A stretch of 64,000 nucleotides of DNA from Globomyces pollinis-pini (taxonomy: Eukaryota > Chytridiomycota > Chytridiomycetes > Rhizophydiales > Globomycetaceae): positions 114,645 through 178,644 of the forward strand of contig MU621095.1 of the NCBI GenBank assembly GCA_025399215.1, written 5' to 3'. Below, one piece after another: positions 22,376 to 33,290 of the stretch. Each line of letters starts with the position of its first letter. Position 1 is the first letter of the stretch. The notes below the pieces were generated by a model. It was not told the DNA's origin. It saw only the letters and a list, made by a program, of their open reading frames with translations, and searched no databases. The translations under genes and the position numbers were made by a program.

Positions 22376-25300
22376 TTATTGATTAGAAGGTGACTCTGGC
22401 ATTTCGAAGAGACTTTCAACATAATGAGGCCAATTTCCACCATTAGCTACACTTTTTCGTATCTTCCAATATTCACCGTTAAATCTCCAGTGGGGTTCAT
22501 TGGTATCTTTCTCAATTTCACGGACGAACCATCTCGGTGACCACCAAGCTTCTCCCATTTCGATTCCTTTTGCTGGCGGTCCATTCGGTATTTTTGTTTC
22601 CTCATACTGTGCAACGATTACTTTACGCCGGGCTCTTTGACCCTGTTCCATCTTGTCTTTATTGACATCTGCATCATCCCATTTACCTTCTTCCATTGAG
22701 CGTTGGTCTGGTCTTCTTCTTGAGTCGGTTAACGGTAAGACAGTTTCCAGTGTTGGAGCAGTTTGATTTAATAGCATCGCGAAAGAAGTAAAGTTGAAGT
22801 TTTCTGATGAAGTTGGTGGCCTTGGGGTAACTTCCCATAGAGATATTGGCTTGGTTGGATAACTAGTTGGTTTTATTGGATAAGCAGACAGAGATTTTTC
22901 CCATGTGCCTTTGACTTCATATCGGACTTGACCTTTACTGTCTTTGACTGTCCCAATTAACTCAGCAAACGGTGTTGGCTCCTTTGAACCAAACCAACCA
23001 CCAGAATCTTTAGGTTTGAATGTCACTGTACATTCTTCACCTGTACGATGATTTTTAATAACCATGTCACCATAATGTTCGATAGTTAAAGTTCCCATTA
23101 TCAAATTATTCACACATGTCGTCACTTTTTTCCAACTATAATGTTCTACAGATACACACTCACCAAGTTTATCATAAACTGGAAGTGATACATGACAAGT
23201 TCCCAGTGGTTGCACTTCAAGAGATTTTCCCCAAAATTTGGATCTAACATTAATTTCAGTCCAAAAAGCAAAATCTGGTCCATCAGAAAATGATGCTGAA
23301 ATAGGTGGATGATGGCAAACTTGCTCTGACAAGTACCGGAATTTTTTATCCATGTGAATGAATTCGAATGTTTCTCCCTACATATTTATCAGTATTAGAG
23401 ATTACCAACATTGGATTAAACGGTTTACTAGTTCGACCTGGTGTCGTTGAATAGTTACTAACCGCGAATCCAGCAATCAACATTAATCTAAGCAAACTGC
23501 AATCTTCTCCAGTTAATGAGACCAGCTTTTGATAATCTAAACCTTGTTTGGTACAAACCGCAATTGCCGGGTTACTGGGTTGATTTTTCAAGGGTGCAAA
23601 CCCTAAACTACCAACTTGTCCAGCAAGAGCAAGCAGTTCAATATACTCCACATCTTCACATAACCTTTGAAGCATACTAATCGGCTCGTTGAAAAGCACT
23701 GGGAGAGTCACTTTACTCAAATCTTTTCCAATGGCTGATTTTAAAAATGACCAAACCTGTAAGGCAGGTTTAGGAACCGTTGGATCCAATGGCAATTTTG
23801 TTCTGTATGGTTGAACAGAAACATATGGTTTTGAATCATCTTCAAACTCTGTGACCGATAAAAATCCATTTGAGACAGTAGATACAATTCGTTGCTCTTC
23901 AGGTATATCTTCAATATTAGTTGAAAAGTTATCCACGTTTGCATTTAATCCTAAGACTGTTTCAAAAAATGTTTCATTATCATGAGCATCAAAAAATTCA
24001 TCACTTTGATTGGAGCCATAATCTGAAATATTTTCAACTGTCATTTTTACTGGAGGATCAAGAATTGGTAAATCAGTAAACACTGATTTGCTTGGAGAGC
24101 CTTCAAAATTAATCTAATAATATTTACTTATAATAGTATGTGGTGTGGGTTCGGCCATTGCTAATTTCTGAACAACATCTTCCAAACGTTTATGTGTTTC
24201 GGTTGCTCTTTTTAATTTATGTTCCCACATACTCTCTCGATTATTATAATACTGAATAATGTCAACCAATATGTCTTCAATATGTTTTGAAGTTTCTGCC
24301 AACAGATTTGGTAAAGGTTTCAACATATTTTGAGTCTTTGGTTCCACTGATCGCAGACTTTCAAAAACATTAACTGCGCTTTGGACAGTTTCTTGTTGGA
24401 TCTTGAATTCGGTTTTTAGAAGAGTAAGAAATCGACGAATTTCAGGTGTGCTACCATCTGAGACGTAAGATGATAGAAAATCGGGAGAAACAATTGCATC
24501 TGTTCGAATAGATTGCTCCATGCCAAATTTCTGAGTTGAAACTGCCCTTGCTAATGGAGGAGTTGCTGATAAACGTTTTGTATCGACAACTACTGTAGGT
24601 ATGATAGATAAAGTATCTCCGTTCGGTGATAGATTATTCACTGATTTTGATGACCCAGACCTGGTCAATTGTGGTTCCTTTGAAAATCCGTCCACTGCCA
24701 ATCTATTCAGACTTTGTTGTGATGAATGGGATTTAACATCAGACATCCAAACTCTGCTCTCAAGTAATGACCATACCCACTTTTTCGCATCAGCAGGACT
24801 TCTTGCCTGTAAGGAATACTTTATGTTTCCAGAACCTGTCACGTCAAAACGACTTGGATCTTTTTTTGCATCCGGAAAGAAAGCATTGATAGAAAGAGTG
24901 GATACTGATCCTCTACATACAGCGGGGTAGTCATTGACGTCATGGAAATATGAGAATACTCCACCTTCCAACACAAAGTACCGTCTTTGATAACCATCCT
25001 TGTAATTTGTCCACTAGAATGTTAGTATTTGAATAGAAATATACTTTGAGAAGCATTCCTTTTAGAACTGGCGCTTCTCTAATTCCCAATTTGGTCAATG
25101 GAATCGTGGATGAAGTAGCTTGTGCAAGACTGGCCGTTGTTATTGGCGCTTGGGCTTTTGCATGTTTAAGTATATCTTTAACCTTATCCATTTTAGCCAA
25201 TTCAATCGGTTTTCGCCCTTTTCCATCCTTTACATTCGGATCTGCACCATACTTAATCGCCCAAACAACTAATAATTAGCAATCTTAACTTACCAAGTTC

Positions 25301-26096
25301 CAAGTTATCTGCTTTGGCGGCCAAGTGGAGCAATGATCTATCAGAAGTGGCATTAAGTGATGCATTTATATCCACCCTTTCGTAAGTGTTGGATTTCAAG
25401 TTACCAGCCAAGCTTTAGGTATTCCTGAGCTCTCAGATTACGACTAAAAAATTGATCTAATGGTTGATAGTCTCCAGAAGACAATGCCGTTTTGAAAGAA
25501 GTGATAATTAAATCAACAAATTCTTGTTTGTACTCTGAATGATTAGTAATATTCAAAATAAATCGGTAGTTGAAAAAGATATTCTTTACCATGAAAGACT
25601 TACTTTCAAATATTTGAGACAGAGATTCATCAGTAGCCAATTCATGAGCAGTATGACCATTTACATCGCGTAAAGTATCATTTACGTTGGGTATTTGTAA
25701 CAATAATTCCAATATCTCTGGATTCCGTGATAATTTTGATACAATATGCAAGGGTGTCTCTTTGTCTGGCAAATTTTGAACATTAATCCAATTTAAGGTC
25801 TTGTTAGTCATTGCTGCACTATCATTTGAACAGAAAACTCCAACTACGTTTTCAATGATATGCTTTGGGCATATTGATACTACCAAGTGTAAAGGACTTC
25901 CATATGATGTAGATGTATCTGATGTATTGTTGGAAGCATTAATCTTAAAAATAGCATTCAACACCTCATCAGTGTTGTTAGAAGTCATAGCATTCTGGCA
26001 TTAAATATCTAAATACCTTACCACTAGTTGCAAATGTTTAACATTATCATCCAGTAGCTTCTCTGTTGAAATAGCTGTAATTTTTGACTCAGCCAT
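22376..26096 (-). CDS. Osh1/Osh2-type oxysterol-binding protein
   Basis: Roughly 1,150 residues from several exons. The N-terminus (MAESKITAISTEKLLDD) leads into ankyrin repeats (YGSPLHLVVSICPKHI, KETPLHIVSKLSRNPEILEL, VNGHTAHELA). A PH domain follows (PVLKGMLLKW, RYFVLEGGVFSYF, KKWVWSLLES), then a FFAT motif (EFFDAHDNETFFE) that binds the ER protein VAP. The lipid-binding ORD then reads KVTLPVLFNEPISMLQRLCE, PFNPMLGETFEF and EQVCHHPPISAS. The NPMLGETF join needs removal of a 28-nt intron. The layout equals yeast Osh1/Osh2, which exchange sterol and PI4P at ER contacts. The ORF was read on the minus strand with start at 26096-26094. Confidence 0.92.
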
Positions 26097-26300
26097 TGCT
26101 AAACAAAGGAGAATTAATTTTGAATTTTACATCATGTTAACAACGTGACATTGTAACTTATCGATCGATATGTTTCTCAATTGAACAAGATAATCTTGTA
26201 TGATTTGGATTGCTACTGCCAGTTGAATGAAACCTTAAAAATCCCAACCAATCGTCAATATCGCTGTTGTAAAGAATATGATTTATTTGTAAAATACAAC

Positions 26301-26856
26301 TTAAGCCTTGTTGTAAGCCTTTCGTAATTTAGCAAATCCTTTTCCAACAATAGCAGATTTCTTCTTACGAGCAATCATGACCTTGAATCTGTCAAAATCG
26401 TTTAGGTTAGCACGGGTTGCTCGCTTAGCAATTTTCTTGGCCCATGAAGTCTTGGCGAAAGTTTCGTCAATCTTTTGAGCAGTAAGTGCTTTTTGGACGG
26501 CAACAGAACCAGCTCCACGTGGGATGGTCAACTTGATAGCGGTGAGAGTAGCTCTCTTGAAAGAGATAGCTTGACGTTTGACGTTCAAACCTTCAACCAA
26601 AACCTATAATATTAAATCCTTTGTGTATTATACTCTTCCGTGATCAATGATTTCTACAACAACGGCAAGTTTGCCATAATCTGGTCCAAAGGTAATCAAA
26701 ACCACACGTCCAACTTCAACAAAACGTTCGAAAGCCTGATAAAAATTAATTCCAGTTCCACATAATTGAAGGTAATAACAATATTATACTGTATCAAGTC
26801 TACTGATGGATGGATGGATGGATGTATGTAATATGTAGTGTGTGTTCACTTACCAT
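26301..26856 (-). CDS. RPL14: Large-subunit ribosomal protein eL14
   Basis: The first exon is only the ATG (26856-26854). A 118-nt intron containing a GGAT repeat joins it to [21 protein letters not shown] 30-nt intron joins [10 protein letters not shown] to [20 protein letters not shown]. The C-terminal part ([33 protein letters not shown]) is typical of eL14, a cytosolic 60S protein. The ATG-only first exon is a common arrangement for fungal ribosomal protein genes and is repeated at the uL18 gene here. The 118-nt intron was checked for box C/D motifs and none is convincing. Confidence 0.93.
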
Positions 26857-26939
26857 TTGAAATAATGTAAAATTTTTAAGTGATTTGAGACTGGGGATAA
26901 AACTTGACAAAAGAGGCTTGGGGACTTCACTAACTCCAA

Positions 26940-28304
26940 ATGAAAGAATTGTTGGTTGTTAATCAACCATGGACTTCAGAGATTCAGAAGTATTTGGAAA
27001 GCACTGGTTTGGTGATGCAGCTGCAGTACGAGCACCATTCAGTATCAGTAGTGCAAGCTACATTCAGTAACTGGATCCAACTCTTTGATTTCCTTGCTAA
27101 ATATGACTCAACTGTATTTGAAGACAAACTTATTCGTGTGTCCATAAGGTCATCAAATTTAGCTGGCAAATATTCGGAATATTTGTGGAATTCAAGAATG
27201 TTGGTCATTAATCCTCCTCTATTACACTCTCAAATCGACCATTCTTCATTCACGCTATTTGGAGATATCTTCTTTCATCATCTGTACAAATTACCTTTGT
27301 CTCAATTACGCTTTTTCCGACAATATCAAAAGAAACCTGTTGGATTCATTCAATATAGATCTCCTGAAGTAATGAAATTAGCACAAGTATCGATGAATAA
27401 AAGTTATTTGGCTGGAAATCAAATATCCACTCGCCCCTTCAATAACCCTGACAGTTTACAATTGTTTAAAAAGTGCACAGCAGAGTTTTCCTTGAAAGTT
27501 TCAAATATACCCACAAATACCACTACGAAAACTCAATTGGTTGATCTGCTCTACAGTTTTGGACACGCTCGGTTGGATAAAAATCGGGATGATTTATTGT
27601 TCCACTACGAAAATGCTCATGATCGAGAGAATGCCATTAGATATTTCGATAAAAATACCCCATTTGGTACAGACATTGAAGTCAAATCGTTTCTGCCGTT
27701 ATCGGAAAGCATTGCTTTGCAGCGATACAATGATGCGTGTAGAGTCTATTTTTTCAATGCATGTCCCCTTGCAGATTACAAAGAAATTTACGACATCTTT
27801 AAATTAACTGGTTCTATTAAATCATTGGTGATAGATAAACGGTCTAATGGTATTTGCTTAAAATTTGGTTAACCTTCAGCCAATGTCAGTCAAAGTGGTG
27901 TAGTAGTTTTTGACAATCCACAACAGGCATATGATGCGCTGCTGTTTATACATGAATATCGATTACGCGAGAGTGTCATATTGTGCTATGACACTCGTGC
28001 TGAATCTCAAAAGCCCTTATGTGATTTTCGACTGAAAAGTATTCATCTAGATAAAATTCAAGTACCGATGAATCGAATTAGGTTTTTAAAACCGTTACAA
28101 GATATTGGACCGATTGATTTTTGTCGGTTTTATCCCTATCGAACTCATTCTACAGCATTAATACGGTACCAAACTCGTATGGATGCTGGCAAAGCAATCA
28201 AGCAACTGAATGAGACAGTGATCAGTAGTATCAAGTACCATGTCCAACCTTTCTTAACATCACGCAAGTTCTTCCGTAAAAAGAAATGGGGATTAAGATG
28301 CTAG
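26940..28304 (+). CDS. Multi-RRM RNA-binding protein
   Basis: Two exons joined by a 30-nt intron after DKRSN give about 445 residues. The sequence parses into up to five degenerate RNA recognition motifs. Examples are RMLVINPPLL with KPVGFIQYRSPEVMKLAQ; FSLKVSNIPTNTTTKTQLVD with DRENAIRYFD; CRVYFFNACP with SGVVVFDNPQQAYDALLFI; and IRFLKPLQDIGPIDFCRF with STALIRYQTRMDAGKAI. The beta-strand cores are there but the aromatic RNP1 residues are poorly kept. It is likely to bind RNA in the nucleus or on mRNA. The precise family (PABP-like or other) is not clear. Confidence 0.65.
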
Positions 28305-28340
28305 CAATCGATGAGTAATTTATTATAATAAAAAGAATTA

Positions 28341-28967
28341 AGAGCCTTGTTCAAGTATAATTGAGTTGAAATTGAAAATTTTTTCAACCAATCAAATCGC
28401 TAGATTTTTCAATTATTTTCAATTATTTTTTCAATTTCAATTGTGCTCTCAGACCACAATTGAAACTCAACTATTAGTTGAAAATTTTCAACTACAATTT
28501 TTCACTTTTTTTGAAAATACTTGGATAAGGTTTGAACATGAGTGTAGAAAATATTGTTATTTCCGCGGTTTTGATTACAGTAACCAACATAGTGGTCCAA
28601 TTAGACAAACATTCTTATAGAGCCTCACCCTCTACCATTTTCACCATAAGAAATAATCTTTGGACTACATCACAAAACTGTCTTGATGCAATTGTTCTTC
28701 AGCTAAATCCGCTCCTAGTGGTGTAATGGTCGTTAGGTGTTTAGAAGTTGACTCATTATAATCAATTGATTCAGACATTTTTTTTTTGTCCGAGGGTTAA
28801 ACTTGTTTTTATTGATTTTCAACTAAGATTTCAACCCTCAATTAACTCAATAGTTGAAATCCATTTTTTCAATTTTCAATTAAATAAAAACTAAAAAAAA
28901 GACGGTACTTGAACAACAGGTTGAAAAATTTTTCAATTTCAACTCAATTATACTTGAACAAGGCTCT
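28341..28967. mobile_element. 627-bp element with 49-bp terminal inverted repeats (MITE-like)
   Basis: The 49 bases at 28341-28389, starting AGAGCCTTGTTCAAGTATAA, reappear in reverse complement at 28919-28967, ending TTATACTTGAACAAGGCTCT, with a difference only in the length of one A/T run. The interior is AT-rich with many TTTTCAA(C/T)T blocks and no transposase-like frame. A clean target-site duplication was not seen; both edges abut A/T-rich sequence. This is a non-autonomous transposon by structure. It sits between the multi-RRM gene and DMC1. Confidence 0.75.
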
Positions 28968-29030
28968 AAAAAGTCAAGCCACTTTGTCTCTCAAAACTTT
29001 GTCTCAAGCCTTTGAAAAAGTTGTCTCAAG

Positions 29031-30250
29031 ATGGATCAAATTGTTGGTGATATCGATGACTTAAATGTATCTGATGACAATATTCTGGTAATCAATACGT
29101 TAATAACGATTAGGATATGGTTCGTTACTATTGTATTAACTACATAGGAACTAATGGAGGTTCGTTAATCATCTATTCTAACTATTAGATTGACAAACTA
29201 CAAGAAACGGGTATTAACCAAGCTGATATCATAAAGATGAAGGCTTGTGGTATCACTACAATAAAGGTATGAATAACTTTGTTGAGTTTACAAAAGGCAA
29301 TCCAAATGGTGACTGCCAGGTAATTTATATTATTAACTTTTAGGAATCTATTGAAGATTAAGGGATTCACTGAGGCTAAAGTTGAAAAAATTAAAGAAGG
29401 GGCGAAAAAGTTAATCGCAAATGGATTTATGACTGCTACTGAATTGTCTTTAAGACGCCGTTTTATCCTTAAATTGTCAACTGGGTCAAAAGAGTTTGAT
29501 AAACTGGTGGGTGGTGGTATCCAATCCATGTCCATCACAGAAGCCTTTGGTGAATTCAGAACAGGCAAAACGCAACTAGGTCACACCCTTTGTGTTACTG
29601 TTCAGTTACCCATCGAGTTGGGTGGAGGAAATGGCAAAGCAGCGTTTATTGATACAGAAGGTACATTTCGACCAGAGAGAATCCAAGCGATTGCAACACG
29701 GTTTGGTCTTGACCCGGAGATTGCGTTAGAAAACATCGCATATGCACGAGCTTACAATTCTGAGCATCAACTTGAATTAATGAATGACTTATGTGCCAGA
29801 CTTTGCGAAGACAGAAATTATCGATTGATTGTTGTTGACTCAATTATGGCTCTATTCCGAACTGATTTCTCAGGAAGAGGTGAATTGTCAGAAAGACAAC
29901 AAAAACTTGGCCAAATGCTTTCAAAATTGACAAGAATTGCGGAAGAGTTCAATGTAGCTGTATATATAACCAATCAAGTATGATATCAACAAATTAAACG
30001 ATAGATGACTGCTGATCCTGGAGCAACCCTGTCTTTTGCAAGTGATCCTAAGAAACCGATTGGTGGACATGTACTCGCTCATGCCTCTGCAACACGACTA
30101 TACTTAAGGAAAGGAAGGGCTGAATCACGAGTAGCCAAGATATGGGATTCCCCTGATGTCCCTGAAGCTGAAGCAGGTACTATAAAATTCAATAACACGT
30201 CAATAGTGTATGAGATTACAACTGGTGGAATTGACGATGCAAAAGATTAG
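29031..30250 (+). CDS. DMC1: Meiotic recombinase DMC1
   Basis: About 350 residues. The N-terminus starts [12 protein letters not shown] and continues into the helix-hairpin-helix region ([37 protein letters not shown]). Walker A reads GEFRTGKTQ, with [12 protein letters not shown] next to it and Walker [13 protein letters not shown]. The tail [49 protein letters not shown] and a GGIDDAKD end mark DMC1 rather than RAD51 (RAD51 has GGNI). Introns are 24-30 nt, and two candidate micro-exons of 6 and 12 nt lie at 29114-29119 and 29148-29159. DMC1 drives strand exchange between homologues in meiosis, so the organism is likely sexual. Confidence 0.95.
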
Positions 30251-30310
30251 CTGATTCTAGTAATAAACTTGCTGTAAAAAAATAAACTTAATTTGTCCGA
30301 TTTGAACAAA

Positions 30311-33044
30311 ATGACAAACACAACACCTTCTAATGCAGCAGGAAATAGCAGCAGCAGCAGTGATAAACGGAAACGATTTTTACAGTACAAGTATAGATAC
30401 AAACGAAAGAATACCAATAGCAGTTCAACACCCAATTTGCCAACCACAAATTCAAATAACAACCCAAATGCAATCAATAACGCAAATAATACACCTGTAG
30501 AATCACAACCATCAAGGTTAGGAAGGTCAAAGAATACTACAAAGATAAATCCTATTCCAAGAACTTTCCGACCAACCATCCTAGACGAAGCAGACTTGAA
30601 TCCAATTCAAAAACAGAATTTGGTGAAGATTGTTGAATGTAATTAAATATAACTCAAGGTTTTAGATGTGGAATTGTATCTTGTTTTACAACTCAACGTT
30701 AGGTATCATAAAGACGATTTGGAACATTCAATAGTACATTCTAACCATACAAAAGAGATTGTAACAATCTTGAATTTATGATAGAGAGGAGGGACAAAAA
30801 ATCACTATACGATAAGAATACAGTACGATATAGCACTTCTTCTCGATATAATAGAATCGAATTCAATTCAAAATTCGACTTCAGACTTACCCCAATTGAT
30901 TGCAACAGCATGTTTTAAAAAGCTATCACAGATGACAAGACAACGAATATTTACCGAATTTGTTGAAGTTATCGTTTGTCCAAAAAGTCTACCATATGTC
31001 CACTTGTAAAATATGTATATGATATTAACAAGATAGTGATCAACAGCTTTCTGTAAAGAAATTCTTTCAAACAGAGAAATTAGGATCGATGGTACCATTC
31101 AAATGTTTAGTCTCCAATCTTGCATTACCCGAATTTTACAATCACAGTTACTATTACAAATGTATAAACGATACTTGTATTAACCAACATACATCGTAAA
31201 GAGTTGTTCATTAACGTTTTAGACATATTGTTAAAATACCAGTTTATGGGGATTACCATGTTACTAAACGATCTCAAAATGGGGAATTGATTGAAAGAAC
31301 TTTAATGTACTCTTGATTTTCATTTGTTTATATTATTCTTAGTTGTGACTTGAAACAGTTGGAATTGTTTTGTAAGGCTTGTAATGAAGTACAAGAAGAA
31401 ATTGTTGCCGAACGTATCTCTAAAAGTAGTGTTGAATTAGACTAACATGTATAGTACAACAATCTGGAGGATTGACTGTGTTGAATCAAGATGGTTGCTC
31501 CTTTCACACATTACATTTTTTACAAAGGGGTACTGGAAAATAATCTCTGACTCACAGGTTCATTATCTCCTGATATTGAAATTGGTGATTACGTTGAAGT
31601 GATTTGCTCTTTAAATAGTAAAATCGACCTAGATAGCAAAAAATTGACACCCATAATGCATTTTGATGTGGAGTTACACAACATTAGGAAGATAGAATTC
31701 GTAAACATGTATTTCTAACTGGTAGTGTTTTGGGAATTCGTTGCGTAAAGAAGTATCTATGGGTACACTGAAATCTAAATTAAATGGTATGTTAAAATGC
31801 CTAAACATAGATGATATGACACCATTTGAATTTTCTCAAACCATTGTTTCTGAACTTTGTAGCAATATGCTTCAAAATCATGTATGGAGAAAATTAAGAC
31901 TTTGTCTATTATTGAGGTGAACAAATATTGTGTTTACAATAGTCTGTCGTCTATTACAGAACTGAATTCAGTTGATAGTCAACCAGTTCATATACTTATT
32001 GTAACAGACGCTTATACTCCACTTTTATCTAGATTGATTTCATTTACTGCAAGCTTGAAAAGGTATTTCATTTGTATCTATTAATAGGTATTCAGGAATA
32101 CCAAATGGAACGAGTTGGTTTTGGACGGAAAACCAAACCCGTTTGTACAAATATCTAAAGATAATCAATTTGATTGTAAAATTATTTTATTAATGTCAGT
32201 TCATGTACAAAGTGCCAAAGACGGTGTCCTCACTGTTCCAATTGATTCCTTAAATCCTGCAAAATTGAAAGAATTGAAATCAAGTATGATCAGTCCAAAT
32301 AATATTAGGACTGAAACAACCAACAATTGATATTTATCTTGGTTTGTTTTTCTTAATGATAATATTAGGGGAGCAGTCTTGTACATATAATATCAATAGT
32401 GTAGTATGGGCCTATTCAGAATCATTTCGACGAAATAAACAAACGGGATTGTCAACTGTAACATAAAATTCACTTATGGGATGTAGTTACTCACAAGTTT
32501 TGATTTGGTGGTGAATCTGTCCGAGTTAGAGAACACGGATTTAGAGCAATCCATAGTAGACTCGATTTTGGTCAATGAGATGGAACCCACAGTTGAAGAG
32601 TCGTCAAGTGAGTTATGGGATTACCTCAAACTGATCTCTAAACTCGAAACTCAGTATTACAAAATATGTTCACCATTAGCTTATCAGACGAAGCCAAAGA
32701 GTTTTTATCCACCTATGTATCTGCATTGCGTAAAGTCGCTGGAGATTCCTTACCAAAGTCGACATCAGAAGTAACTATGGTAAAGTCCACCACCAAACTT
32801 AATGATGTAGACACTCTATCGTATAGCTGCTGCACATACCAAGCTGTGTAACAGAGTCGAAACTATTATTGACGATGCAATGGTTGCAATTATGTTGCTT
32901 GAAGAATCTTTTGCATGTGCCTATCAGTGCTCATTACTGGGTATCGAATCTAAAGGACAAGATGTAGAGTTCATTTATCAATTATTAGATGGGGACATTT
33001 CAGTAATTTCATTTGATATAACCTTACAACTAGGATTCTACTAG
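30311..33044 (+). CDS. Degenerate MCM-domain protein, MCMDC2-like
   Basis: About 780 residues from some 15 exons with introns mostly of 24-40 nt. The N-terminus is Asn/Ser-rich. An MCM N-terminal region follows: RYDIALLLDIIESNS, TRQRIFTEFVEVIVCPKSLP, MVPFKCLVSNLALPEFYNHS, a CINDTC pair, FCKACNEVQEEIVAERISKS and GDYVEVICSL. The segment where Walker A belongs reads HILIVTDAYTPLLSRLISFT, without the GDPGxGKS/T residues, and the arginine-finger site SRFDL is replaced by GFFDLVVNL. The C-terminal helical domain is recognisable (LYRIAAAHTKLCNRVE, DAMVAIMLLEESF). Loss of both ATPase signatures fits MCMDC2, a meiotic MCM-like protein. It follows DMC1 by 60 bp on the same strand. One junction near 30740-30830 is unresolved. 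Confidence 0.75.
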
Positions 33045-33290
33045 AAATGAATATTTTCAAGCATTGTATGAAAAACTCTTACTTGTCCTTCAATTTGATT
33101 AGATTAATATATTGTGTTTATTATGATTCAATTCTTTTTTTATGAATACATTTGATGTAAATTCCAATTTGTTAATCCTGTTTTAAATTCCCTTTGTCAG
33201 CCAACCAAAGTTGAGGTTTCCACCAAATACCACAAAACAAGAGTAGTTTTTTCCAATCTGGGACACTAAACGATTAATACATCAAATTGC

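Noticed and set aside
28366..28726. Open frames inside the inverted-repeat element
   Set aside because: Low-complexity Phe/Gln-rich translation of AT repeats; not transposase-like.
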